A DNA stretch of 6,480 bases from Hyphomicrobiales bacterium. Its GTDB lineage: Bacteria; Pseudomonadota; Alphaproteobacteria; Rhizobiales; Aestuariivirgaceae. The notes beneath the pieces were generated by a model that saw nothing but the letters and a program-made list of their open reading frames with translations, was not told the origin of the DNA and did not search any database. Positions 1 to 5,534 of the stretch are shown one piece after another. Where the stretch lies: contig JAMOMM010000480.1 in assembly GCA_027067085.1 (NCBI GenBank), forward strand, positions 1-6,480. The letters are read 5' to 3'. The position numbers were made by a program, and so were the translations under genes. The stretch's first letter is position 1. Every line of letters starts with the position of its first letter.

Positions 1-1233
1 TTCTGTGAAGCCAAACTCTGGCAAAAATTGCCCCATTTTATGTTCAAGCATTAACAAAGAGTTTTTACGACGAAGGGCAAACGTTTCTTTATCGATTATT
101 TGGAATAGTTTTGAGCCTGTGTTGATGCTTACAATATCAGTTGGTTTAACACTGGTATCTTGGTTGACCTGTTGTGGTTGGTTTGTCTCGGCTTCTGAAG
201 GCTGACCGCCAGATTGGTGGACGGCTGGCTGGTCGATTGCTTGGGCTTCTTGTTCTTGTCGGTGCTCTTTGCGGTTTATTAAATACCCTGAGCCGCCTAA
301 AATTCCGCCTGCAATAAGGAAGAAAACAAGTGGGAAACCAGGGACCAAACCAATGATGGCTAAAATGATACCTGCAATAATTAGTGCGCGGCTTGAATGG
401 GCGAGTTGGCCGACAATGTCTGTGCCTAAATCAGTTTGGTCATCTGTTGTGACGCGCGTTACCACAGCGCCCGCACAGATGGCTAAGAGTAGCGCTGGAA
501 TTTGACTGATGAGGCCATCACCAATTGTTAGGCGAGAATAAAGGCTTGCGGCATCACCAGCTGTCATGCCTTCAGACATTGTACCAATGCCAAAGCCACC
601 AGCAAGGTTGACAAGAATGATAATAATGCCAGCGATTGAATCACCTTTAACAAATTTCATTGCGCCATCCATGGCCCCAAAAAATTGGTTTTCTTTTTGT
701 AGGGCTTGGCGTTTTTTTGAGGCTTGCTCTTGGTCGATGTCCCCGTTGCGCAATTCTGCGTCAATGGCCATTTGACGGCCAGGCATCGCATCAAGAGTGA
801 AGCGAGCCGCAACTTCGGCTACACGTTCTGACCCTTTGGTGATGACAATGAATTGGACCGTGGTGATGATTAAAAAGATGACCATGCCAACCACGACACT
901 GCCTTGGGTTACAAAAACACCAAAGGTGCGGACAATATCGCCTGCATCGCCTTGCGATAGGATCAAGCGTGTTGTGGATATGGAAATTGCAAGACGAAAG
1001 GTTGTTGCAAGTAAAATGACTGAGGGAAAAACCGAGAAATCATCGGGCCTCTTGAGGTAAATTGAAACCATCAAAATCAAAATGGTGAGTGACATGTTGA
1101 GAACGATCAATGCATCCATTAAAACCGTTGGTAACGGAATAATCATTACGGTGATGATAATCATCAATAGCATCACCAAGGCAAGATCTTGGCGGGCAGC
1201 AATTTTTAATAAAAAGCCTTTTACCTGTTCCAT
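1..1233 (-). CDS. sctV: Type III secretion export-gate protein SctV (FlhA/YscV/LcrD family), 3' end beyond the window
   Basis: Inner-membrane export-gate protein of the type III secretion injectisome. In this family it forms a nonameric ring whose cytosolic domain receives substrate-chaperone complexes. The reading frame is open from ATG at 1233 to base 1, giving 411 residues of an expected ~700. About eight hydrophobic segments lie between residues 17 and 318, followed by a Gln/Glu-rich linker (322-365) and the beginning of the cytosolic domain. Family hallmarks are FRLAISISTTRLIL (79-92), ITKGSERVAEVAARF (131-145), MPGRQMAIDAEL (150-161) and FGAMDGAMKFVKGD (185-198). The usual PGKQM is PGRQM here. 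The wording AMKFVKGD and the sctX/sctY neighbours favour SctV over flagellar FlhA. The start overlaps the sctY stop (TAATG) and no strong Shine-Dalgarno is visible, which suggests translational coupling. The family call is very safe; the injectisome assignment is strong. Confidence 0.95.
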   Translation of the reverse strand, partial: MEQVKGFLLKIAARQDLALVMLLMIIITVMIIPLPTVLMDALIVLNMSLTILILMVSIYLKRPDDFSVFPSVILLATTFRLAISISTTRLILSQGDAGDIVRTFGVFVTQGSVVVGMVIFLIITTVQFIVITKGSERVAEVAARFTLDAMPGRQMAIDAELRNGDIDQEQASKKRQALQKENQFFGAMDGAMKFVKGDSIAGIIIILVNLAGGFGIGTMSEGMTAGDAASLYSRLTIGDGLISQIPALLLAICAGAVVTRVTTDDQTDLGTDIVGQLAHSSRALIIAGIILAIIGLVPGFPLVFFLIAGGILGGSGYLINRKEHRQEQEAQAIDQPAVHQSGGQPSEAETNQPQQVNQDTSVKPTDIVSINTGSKLFQIIDKETFALRRKNSLLMLEHKMGQFLPEFGFTE

Positions 1234-1628
1234 TATTGTTTTGCCTTCAATTTAAGTTGGCAAAACATGCGGAAATGTTGATGGGCCTTTTGTAAGTTGC
1301 GTGTGCCTAAGAAACATAAGCTGGTGTATAGATGGGTCCAACTGTTGGTTTGGCGAATTTCTTTTTTATAGCGGGCTAATGTTTGATCGGCCTTTTCCCA
1401 CCATTCCAAACGAATGTAAGCAAGGGTTAAAAGGCGTAGTGTGTTTGGGTTTTGAGGATCTGATGTCTCGCTAAGAATTAACAGAGCAATAGCTTCTTTG
1501 GTCTGGCCATAGTCAAGTTGCATCGCAGCTAAGCCGTTGAGCAGTGCTTGATCTTGGCTATTTAAAAAAGTTTGAGGTATGGGGGCAGGTGTTGTGTCTT
1601 GCCCAATGTTGAAACCGCTTTGAATCAC
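1233..1628 (-). CDS. sctY: TPR-type T3SS chaperone SctY (YscY-like)
   Basis: A 131-residue helical protein with tetratricopeptide-like repeats at about residues 24-57, 58-91 and 97-128. From memory it aligns well with Yersinia YscY (114 aa): the stretch LLNGLAAMQLDYGQTKEAIA (29-48) matches YscY's LLLNGWLQLQCGHAERACI region, and the following A-rich TPR helices match too. In the Ysc family SctY is a cytosolic chaperone that binds SctX and contacts SctV, and it is needed for early-substrate export. The start is GTG at 1628, sharing GTGA with the sctX stop; GGGGA about 9 bases upstream gives a Shine-Dalgarno. The stop TAA overlaps the sctV ATG by one base. Position between sctX and sctV is exactly the Yersinia order. 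It carries a ~20-residue Pro/Gln-rich N-terminal extension relative to YscY. A generic TPR protein is the alternative but is unlikely in this context. Confidence 0.85.
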   Translation of the reverse strand: MIQSGFNIGQDTTPAPIPQTFLNSQDQALLNGLAAMQLDYGQTKEAIALLILSETSDPQNPNTLRLLTLAYIRLEWWEKADQTLARYKKEIRQTNSWTHLYTSLCFLGTRNLQKAHQHFRMFCQLKLKAKQ

Positions 1629-2119
1629 TTGCTGTCATCCCCTTGAATGATTTTTTGAGTTGGCGTTGACTCATCGGATTTAAATTTGTTTGGCTTTACT
1701 GAATGGCGATTTTCTTTGCCAGCAACAGCTAAGCGAAGCCGCCTGATCTGCTCGCCAATAATCACGCGTCCAAGGGTGAGTTCGCCATTGTGAATGTCTT
1801 GAAAAGGCGTTCCTTTTACAGCCTCCAACTTAGCGTCAATCGAAGTGAGTTTGGCGATTAGGGCTTCGTTAGATTGATGAAGCAAAGCCTGACGATCGAT
1901 TGGTTGGGGAGATTTGATGGAAAATAACCGAGCAAAACGGCCAGCGCGCGCCCAGCGAAAAAACGCGTTATTGTCTTCGGCAGCATTTATTTGAGTTGAT
2001 TTCATTAACTCAATTGCTTGCGCATTTGTCATGCCAGTCGCATTTTGAACTGCGGAAACTGGTGATGATCTACCCACTCTTGGGGACTGATAAGTCTTTT
2101 TTGGCTCAATTTGAGACAT
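1625..2119 (-). CDS. sctX: Probable T3SS protein SctX (YscX-like), diverged
   Basis: A 164-residue, basic, soluble protein without membrane segments or a Sec signal. I assign SctX mainly from position: first gene of an X-Y-V block, overlapping sctY by GTGA. In the Ysc family SctX is an early secreted substrate held by the SctY chaperone and contacts SctV. Sequence support is weak. The N-terminus (1-40) is Ser/Thr/Gln/Asn-rich and probably disordered, as expected for a secretion signal. Then come an aromatic/Arg segment FFRWARAGRFARLF (53-66), helices at about 75-100, and a helical C-terminal region GRVIIGEQIRRLRLAVAG (117-134), followed by a polar Lys/Ser/Thr tail of ~30 residues. YscX is shorter (122 aa) and its partner-binding part is also near the C-terminus. 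ATG at 2119 is preceded by GGGAG 7 bases upstream, a good Shine-Dalgarno. Alternatives are another lineage-specific T3SS component or a regulator. Confidence 0.6.
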   Translation of the reverse strand: MSQIEPKKTYQSPRVGRSSPVSAVQNATGMTNAQAIELMKSTQINAAEDNNAFFRWARAGRFARLFSIKSPQPIDRQALLHQSNEALIAKLTSIDAKLEAVKGTPFQDIHNGELTLGRVIIGEQIRRLRLAVAGKENRHSVKPNKFKSDESTPTQKIIQGDDSK

Positions 2120-2144
2120 TGCATTTCTCCCTGACTTATCAAAC

Positions 2145-2159
2145 GCAATAGCAATGCCA
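2145..2159 (-). promoter_or_regulatory. Candidate sigma-54 (-24/-12) promoter for sctX
   Basis: On the minus strand the sequence is TGGCATTGCTATTGC. It matches the RpoN consensus TGGCACG-N4-TTGCW at TGGCA and TTGC, with the essential GG and GC dinucleotides separated by exactly 10 bases. Transcription would start near 2133, leaving a short ~14-base leader that still contains the GGGAG Shine-Dalgarno of sctX. The two bases after TGGCA deviate (TT for CG), as does the final W. No enhancer-binding-protein site was identified with certainty. Seen in the sequence; function inferred. Confidence 0.5.
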
Positions 2160-2273
2160 GTTTTACTTACTCGTAGGTGGATTTGCTGATGGAGGGTGCG
2201 TAGTGGTAAGTCGTTGTGTAGTTAAACGTGGAGAAAAGGCTGTGATATGCCAGAACCATGGCAAATTGCTAAA

Positions 2274-2346
2274 AACGGTGACCGTTAGGTGACATTTTTG
2301 TGGAATTACGTAAAATTTTATACATGACTGTAGGTCACTTTTTGTG
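2274..2346. promoter_or_regulatory. Cluster of GGTGAC/GGTCAC half-sites, possible operator
   Basis: AACGGTGACCGTT (2274-2286) is a 13-base palindrome with 6-base arms. GGTGAC occurs at 2277-2282 and again at 2288-2293, 11 bases apart or about one helical turn. GGTCAC at 2333-2338 has only GTCAC-type similarity in the same direction and contains GTGACC on the other strand. A longer direct repeat is also present: TAGGTGACATTTTTGTG (2286-2302) and TAGGTCACTTTTTGTG (2331-2346), differing by one substitution and one deleted base. The second copy overlaps the spacer/-10 area of the proposed plus-strand promoter and the set lies upstream of the sctX promoter. This could be a regulator binding region, but no named factor is assigned. 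Confidence 0.4.
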
Positions 2347-2353
2347 TTATGAT
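2324..2353 (+). promoter_or_regulatory. Candidate sigma-70 type promoter for the secreted basic protein gene
   Basis: ATGACT (2324-2329, cf. TTGACA) and TATGAT (2348-2353, cf. TATAAT) are separated by 18 bases. Transcription would start near 2360, leaving a leader of ~110 bases before the ATG at 2470. The -35 match is only moderate, and AT-rich alternatives closer to the gene cannot be excluded. Confidence 0.35.
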
Positions 2354-2367
2354 TCTAAGATGGACGG

Positions 2368-2399
2368 TGTCATAGGGTTTGTTCAGCTATCGTATGACA
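2368..2399. repeat. 7-base inverted repeat in the presumed leader of the secreted-protein gene
   Basis: TGTCATA (2368-2374) and TATGACA (2393-2399) are perfect inverted copies with an 18-base spacer. In RNA this would be a weak, AT-rich hairpin; in DNA it could be a two-half-site operator centred just downstream of the proposed transcription start. It may also be chance. Confidence 0.25.
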
Positions 2400-2469
2400 G
2401 TGTGGGCTTAGTTGTTCGCCGCTTTTAGGAAAAAGCATTTTAATTTCAATTAATTGGGAGAATACACCA

Positions 2470-2829
2470 ATGTTCAAAAAAACAATCATTGCAGCGTTCG
2501 CACTTGTTGCTAGCTTTGTAGCGTTTCAGCCTGTTGAACAAGCACAAGCACGGGTTAATATTGATATAGGCATTGGAGGCCCGGGTTATTACAACCCTGG
2601 TTATTACCAGCCATATTATCGCCCAGTGCCTGTATATCGGCCGCGTCCTCGATATGTAAATCGTTGTAGCCGTGCTCGCCGGATTATTCGTAATCGTGGT
2701 TATTACAGAATCCGCGCAATTGATTGCTCAGGTCGTCGTTTTACTTTCCACGCTAAGCGTGGTGGCGTATGGTATCGCCTTCGTGTAAAGGCGCGTTCTG
2801 GTCATATCTATAAAGTGACTTATTTATAA
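2470..2829 (+). CDS. Small exported, basic Gly/Tyr/Pro/Arg-rich protein of unknown function
   Basis: A 119-residue precursor. It has a clear Sec signal peptide: KK at 3-4, hydrophobic core about 5-21, and a probable signal peptidase I site AQA|R after residue 27. The mature protein (~92 aa) starts with a short hydrophobic RVNIDIGIGGPG stretch and a Tyr/Pro-rich segment (39-62) with PGYYxP-type repeats. It ends in a strongly basic, beta-prone domain (64-119) with RIRAIDCSGRRFTFHAKRGG and YRLRVKARSGHIYKVTYL. Two cysteines (66 and 86) could form a disulfide in the periplasm. Small proteins with this architecture are common in rhizobial-type genomes, usually annotated as hypothetical, so location is periplasmic or surface and function unknown. 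GGGAG ends 9 bases before the ATG. It is monocistronic, followed by a repeat and a terminator. Its high positive charge would suit binding to envelope polyanions or nucleic acid, but that is a guess. Confidence 0.85.
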   Translation: MFKKTIIAAFALVASFVAFQPVEQAQARVNIDIGIGGPGYYNPGYYQPYYRPVPVYRPRPRYVNRCSRARRIIRNRGYYRIRAIDCSGRRFTFHAKRGGVWYRLRVKARSGHIYKVTYL

Positions 2830-2850
2830 GCCTTTAAATTTACCAAGTAT

Positions 2851-2957
2851 CTAGAGCGTTTCATGTTTTGTTTGAATCACAAACACTGCATGAAACGCAA
2901 GATTATCAATACCTTAAGCTGGCCGGTCTGGTTCGATTTAAACCAGACCGACTCTAG
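2851..2957. repeat. Composite palindromic intergenic element with two hairpins inside a closing repeat
   Basis: Outer inverted repeat CTAGAG (2851-2856) and CTCTAG (2952-2957) encloses two hairpins. Hairpin A has perfect 10-base arms GCGTTTCATG (2856-2865) and CATGAAACGC (2889-2898), with a second inner stem TGTTTG/CAAACA (2869-2874 and 2880-2885) around the loop AATCA. Hairpin B has perfect 10-base arms CGGTCTGGTT (2924-2933) and AACCAGACCG (2941-2950) with a 7-base loop. The whole could fold as a three-way junction. The AGAGCGTTTCATG arm resembles short intergenic palindromic repeats that I recall from rhizobial and Brucella-type genomes, where the opposite arm runs on directly into CTCTAG; here about 53 bases lie between. 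It is in the 3' untranslated region of the upstream gene. The structure is seen directly; repeat-family membership is inferred. Confidence 0.65.
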
Positions 2958-2992
2958 AAGCCCCGTTGCATTCGAGCAGCGGGGCTTTTTTT
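2958..2992 (+). terminator. Rho-independent terminator
   Basis: AAGCCCCG (2958-2965) pairs with CGGGGCTT (2980-2987). The stem extends through TTGC (2966-2969) with GCAG (2976-2979), making about 12 pairs, one of them G-U, closed by a 6-base loop. Seven T follow on the plus strand (2986-2992). It ends plus-strand transcripts from the gene at 2470. On the minus strand no T-run follows, so it is not bidirectional by this criterion. Confidence 0.9.
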
Positions 2993-3043
2993 ATGCTTGA
3001 AATTATCGACACCAAAATGTGTTTGCTTTTTTGAGTCAACGCC

Positions 3044-3072
3044 TTGTAACGAGGCAGTGCAAAAGTCATAAT
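3044..3072 (+). promoter_or_regulatory. Candidate promoter placing transcription start at the ATG of the two-helix protein
   Basis: TTGTAA (3044-3049) and CATAAT (3067-3072) are separated by 17 bases, a standard spacing with 4/6 and 5/6 consensus matches. The expected start is about 7 bases after the -10, that is near 3079, which is the A of the ATG. This would give a leaderless mRNA, consistent with the absence of a well-placed Shine-Dalgarno. Confidence 0.4.
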
Positions 3073-3078
3073 ACTTGA

Positions 3079-3285
3079 ATGGAAAATGGCCCTTTGAAAA
3101 GTATTATATTGATTGTGATGTCTTTGGCGTGTGTTGCGTGTGTACTCGGCATTGGTTTTGTTTTGTTTGATGTTACACGCTCGGCAACTGGTTCAACCAC
3201 CAATGCATATGGTGTTGTGGCTGTTTTTGTTATGGCTTTGGCAATGGCAGGGCGTTGGGTTTGGCAAAACCGCCAAGTTCATTAA
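3079..3285 (+). CDS. Small two-helix membrane protein, hypothetical
   Basis: A 68-residue protein with two predicted transmembrane helices (about 8-30 and 43-62), a short polar connecting loop with Thr/Ser/Asn (33-43) and a basic end (GRWVWQNRQVH). No domain recognised. Cysteines 18 and 21 lie within the first helix. The only GAGG lies ~25 bases before the ATG, too far for normal initiation, but a promoter-like element would start the transcript at the ATG itself. A terminator 87 bases upstream separates it from the preceding gene. Its stop codon overlaps, tail to tail, the stop of the transporter on the other strand (shared TTAA). A coherent hydrophobic pattern favours a real gene. It could still be a chance open frame. 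Confidence 0.55.
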   Translation: MENGPLKSIILIVMSLACVACVLGIGFVLFDVTRSATGSTTNAYGVVAVFVMALAMAGRWVWQNRQVH

Positions 3286-4217
3286 ATATTCGATTTGGGG
3301 TTCGCGCGTGGCCAAGCTAGCCATGCTACACCTGCTACAATTAACATTGTGCCAATCAAATGACTGGTGGTGAACTCTTCGCCCAGCAATGATGTCGCCA
3401 TTAAAATTGTGAAGATTGGACCAGCGCTGCCAAGAATACTAGAGGGACCAGGGCCGATGCGGGCGATGGCTTCAGCAATGAAAAATGTTGGGATTACTGT
3501 AGCGAAAATTGCGATCAACAAAACTAAACCATAGACTTGCCAAGGCTGAACTAAAGCGTTGAGGTTACTGAAAATGGCAAAGTGGATGCCAATAGCAAAG
3601 CTGGCAGCGATCATGGCAAAGCAGGTGAACAGTCGTGCCCCTAGTTTGGTGATTTGGTTTTTTGAAAACACCACATAGCCAGCAAAGGAAAAAGCGGCGG
3701 CAAGGACCAACAGTGCGCCTTTTAAAATATCATCACCAAAGCTTTGTAAGTCGTGAGAAAATACAACTGCTAAACCTGCGTAGGTTAGCGAAAGTGAAAT
3801 AATTGTTGGCATGGTGATTTTGCGACCAAAAAACAGCGCACTAAGAATGACGACAAAAACGGGATAGGTAAACAGGATCAACCGTTCAAATTGGGCGGTA
3901 ATATAGTTTAGGCCTTCAAGGTCTAAAAACGAGGCTAAGTAGTAACCGTTGATACCAATCAGGGCGGTGATGGCCAATGTTTTGATGGAGAAATCAGTTG
4001 GGGTGCCAGCCGCGCTGCGCTGCTTAATCGCGAGATAACCAAACGCCAAGTAAAATGGCAATGAAAAGGCCATGCGCAAGGTCATTAACACAGTGGATTC
4101 AACACCATATTCATAAATGTATTTGATTAAGATTGGTTTGGTTGAAAACAGAGCTGCACCGATGATGCCGTAGATAATGCCAGCGTGATCGAGTTTTGCA
4201 GTTGAAACACTGGTCAC
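3282..4217 (-). CDS. EamA/DMT family transporter
   Basis: A 311-residue inner-membrane protein with about ten transmembrane helices arranged as two EamA repeats (about 12-153 and 165-302). Signs of the family include AALFSTKPILIKY (21-33) in the first helix, FERLILFTYPVFVVILSALF (110-129) closing repeat one with the usual basic turn GRKIT, and LGEEFTTSHLIGTMLIVAGV (278-297) closing repeat two. Members export or import amino acids, nucleotide derivatives or other small metabolites; the substrate cannot be read from sequence. The start is GTG at 4217, overlapping the oxidoreductase stop as GTGA. No Shine-Dalgarno is evident, so translation is probably coupled to the upstream gene. The tight pairing with an amine oxidoreductase suggests an amino compound as substrate, by inference only. 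I see no minus-strand terminator directly after the stop. Confidence 0.92.
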   Translation of the reverse strand: MTSVSTAKLDHAGIIYGIIGAALFSTKPILIKYIYEYGVESTVLMTLRMAFSLPFYLAFGYLAIKQRSAAGTPTDFSIKTLAITALIGINGYYLASFLDLEGLNYITAQFERLILFTYPVFVVILSALFFGRKITMPTIISLSLTYAGLAVVFSHDLQSFGDDILKGALLVLAAAFSFAGYVVFSKNQITKLGARLFTCFAMIAASFAIGIHFAIFSNLNALVQPWQVYGLVLLIAIFATVIPTFFIAEAIARIGPGPSSILGSAGPIFTILMATSLLGEEFTTSHLIGTMLIVAGVAWLAWPRANPKSNI

Positions 4218-5521
4218 GAAAAGCGCTCATACTTAAAAGGAGTTGGGTTAACGCACGGTTTGTCGCCCGTAACAATATCGGCGGTGAGGCGACCAGCGGC
4301 TGGACCAATGCCAAAGCCGTGGCCAGAAAAACCAGTTGAAATGATAAGGCCCTCAAGGGCGGCAACGCGATCAATGATTGGCACTTCATCAGGTGTCACA
4401 TCAATAACGCCCGCCCAGCGTTCCACGGTTTGAATAGGTTCGAAAATTGGGAAATCTCGTTTGAGGTTTTTTAGGGCTAGATCAAGCATCCACTTCACGG
4501 GTTTGGGGTCAAGAATACGCATTTTCTCAAACGGAGATACTGCATCTAAGCGGGTGTTGAAAATATCTGCAAACTCAGAAAAAAACCGACCATCGAGACG
4601 CATTTTTGTGGTTTTAAAATTTTTAACCAACAGCGGTAAAAAGTCGAACACATATTTAAAGTGCGCGGGTGTTAGGGCGCTATAACTATAAAAATCTGGG
4701 GAGATGGTATAGCCGCCGTCTTGGCGTTTACGGAAGGTGTAGTTATCACCCGAGGCGGTGACCATTGGTCCGTCACTGCCCCCTTCTAGTGGCTTGGTGC
4801 GCAAGACTGACGAGATGGTGGTGAGTTGCGGTAAGCGTAACCCTAAGCGATCACACAGATGTTTGGACCATGCCCCGCCTGCAATAACAACCGTACTTGA
4901 TTTTACCAAGCCTTTTTCGGTTACCACGCCGCTGACTTTTCCTGCCGATGTATCGATGCCGCGCACGGCGCAATTGGTGAAAATTTTAACACCTTTTTTT
5001 CGTGCGGCATGGGCAATGGCGGTGGCGGCCCATTGTGGTTCGGCCCGGCCATCATCGGCCGTATAAAGTGCGGCTTTCCATTGGGCAGTGTTTTGGGGAA
5101 ACAGTTGGTCTATTTTTTCTTGGCCAATAATTTCAGATTTAATGCCACCAGGTGCCGCGTACTCTTTACTCCAATGGCTGTAATGGGTGATGTCTTTATC
5201 GTTGTTGAGTAAATAAGTGATGCCGCATTGGACATAACCTGTTTCGGCCTCAACGCGTTTATTGAGGGTTTTCCAAATGTTGGTTGATTCAACGATTAGT
5301 GGAATTTCTTGTGGAGCGCGACCCATCTGGCGCACCCAACCCCAATTACGGCTGGACTGTTCACCCGCGATAATGCCCTTTTCAAGCACGGTGACTTCAT
5401 GGCCGCGTTCGGCTAATTCAAGCGCCGTTGTGATGCCGATAATGCCACCACCAATGATGATGACTTCTGATCGGGTGGGGAGCGTTTCATCGCTGTGAAC
5501 GGGGTTTGGTTGAGGGGCCAT
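4214..5521 (-). CDS. FAD-dependent oxidoreductase, DAO family (DadA/glycine-oxidase-like)
   Basis: A 435-residue flavoprotein of the D-amino-acid oxidase/dehydrogenase superfamily (COG0665 type). The N-terminal Rossmann dinucleotide fold has GGGIIG (24-29, pattern GxGxxG) and the ribose-binding acid Glu47 in VTVLEKG. GEQSSRNWGWVRQMGR (53-68) is a conserved motif of a DAO subgroup that contacts the flavin. The C-terminal part returns to the FAD site with RWAGVIDVTPDEVPIIDR and STGFSGHGFGIGPAAGRL (395-412). It likely oxidises an amine or amino acid to the imine/oxo product. The substrate is unknown, and whether oxygen or the respiratory chain takes the electrons cannot be told. No signal peptide is present, so it is cytoplasmic or membrane-associated. 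It starts 13 bases after the TraB/GumN gene and overlaps the transporter by 4 bases, indicating an operon. The ATG at 5521 has no clear Shine-Dalgarno, but the first 17 residues before the fold fit a normal start. Confidence 0.93.
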   Translation of the reverse strand: MAPQPNPVHSDETLPTRSEVIIIGGGIIGITTALELAERGHEVTVLEKGIIAGEQSSRNWGWVRQMGRAPQEIPLIVESTNIWKTLNKRVEAETGYVQCGITYLLNNDKDITHYSHWSKEYAAPGGIKSEIIGQEKIDQLFPQNTAQWKAALYTADDGRAEPQWAATAIAHAARKKGVKIFTNCAVRGIDTSAGKVSGVVTEKGLVKSSTVVIAGGAWSKHLCDRLGLRLPQLTTISSVLRTKPLEGGSDGPMVTASGDNYTFRKRQDGGYTISPDFYSYSALTPAHFKYVFDFLPLLVKNFKTTKMRLDGRFFSEFADIFNTRLDAVSPFEKMRILDPKPVKWMLDLALKNLKRDFPIFEPIQTVERWAGVIDVTPDEVPIIDRVAALEGLIISTGFSGHGFGIGPAAGRLTADIVTGDKPCVNPTPFKYERFS

Positions 5522-5534
5522 GTGGTGATGTCTG

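Larger units (their letters stand above)
2120..2469. other. Divergent intergenic region between the T3SS operon and the secreted-protein gene
   Basis: These 350 bases separate the minus-strand sctXYV operon from the plus-strand gene at 2470. I see no convincing small gene in either strand. It holds a sigma-54-like promoter for sctX, a sigma-70-like promoter for the plus-strand gene, a set of GGTGAC/GGTCAC half-sites, a 7-base inverted repeat in the presumed leader, and the Shine-Dalgarno GGGAG at 2456-2460. The length and repeat content fit a regulated divergent promoter region. The yopN-tyeA-sycN genes that precede sctX in Yersinia are not here. Confidence 0.7.

Noticed and set aside
5..1060. 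Four plus-strand open frames (5-205, 269-505, 566-775, 797-1060)
   Set aside because: They lie antisense to the strongly conserved sctV frame, have no recognisable protein features and no consistent start signals.
1..1233. Flagellar export gate FlhA
   Set aside because: The family is shared, but AMKFVKGD-type wording and the sctX/sctY neighbours with overlapping starts fit the injectisome member; no flagellar gene is visible.
2830..3078. CRISPR array or tRNA-like structure in the hairpin-rich intergenic region
   Set aside because: No regularly spaced direct repeats exist, and the hairpins do not make a cloverleaf with tRNA consensus positions.
3131..3373. Plus-strand open frame of 80 codons
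   Set aside because: It overlaps the two-helix protein in another frame and the transporter end; its composition (Leu/Gln/Trp/His/Cys-rich) looks like a frame shadow.
4111..4389. Minus-strand open frame of 92 codons across the oxidoreductase/transporter junction
   Set aside because: It overlaps two well-supported genes in another frame, with low-complexity, non-protein-like sequence.
4461..5498. Plus-strand open frames (4461-4685, 4758-5066, 5009-5212, 5262-5498) and the minus-strand frame 5110-5292
   Set aside because: All are inside the conserved FAD oxidoreductase frame, with no independent support.
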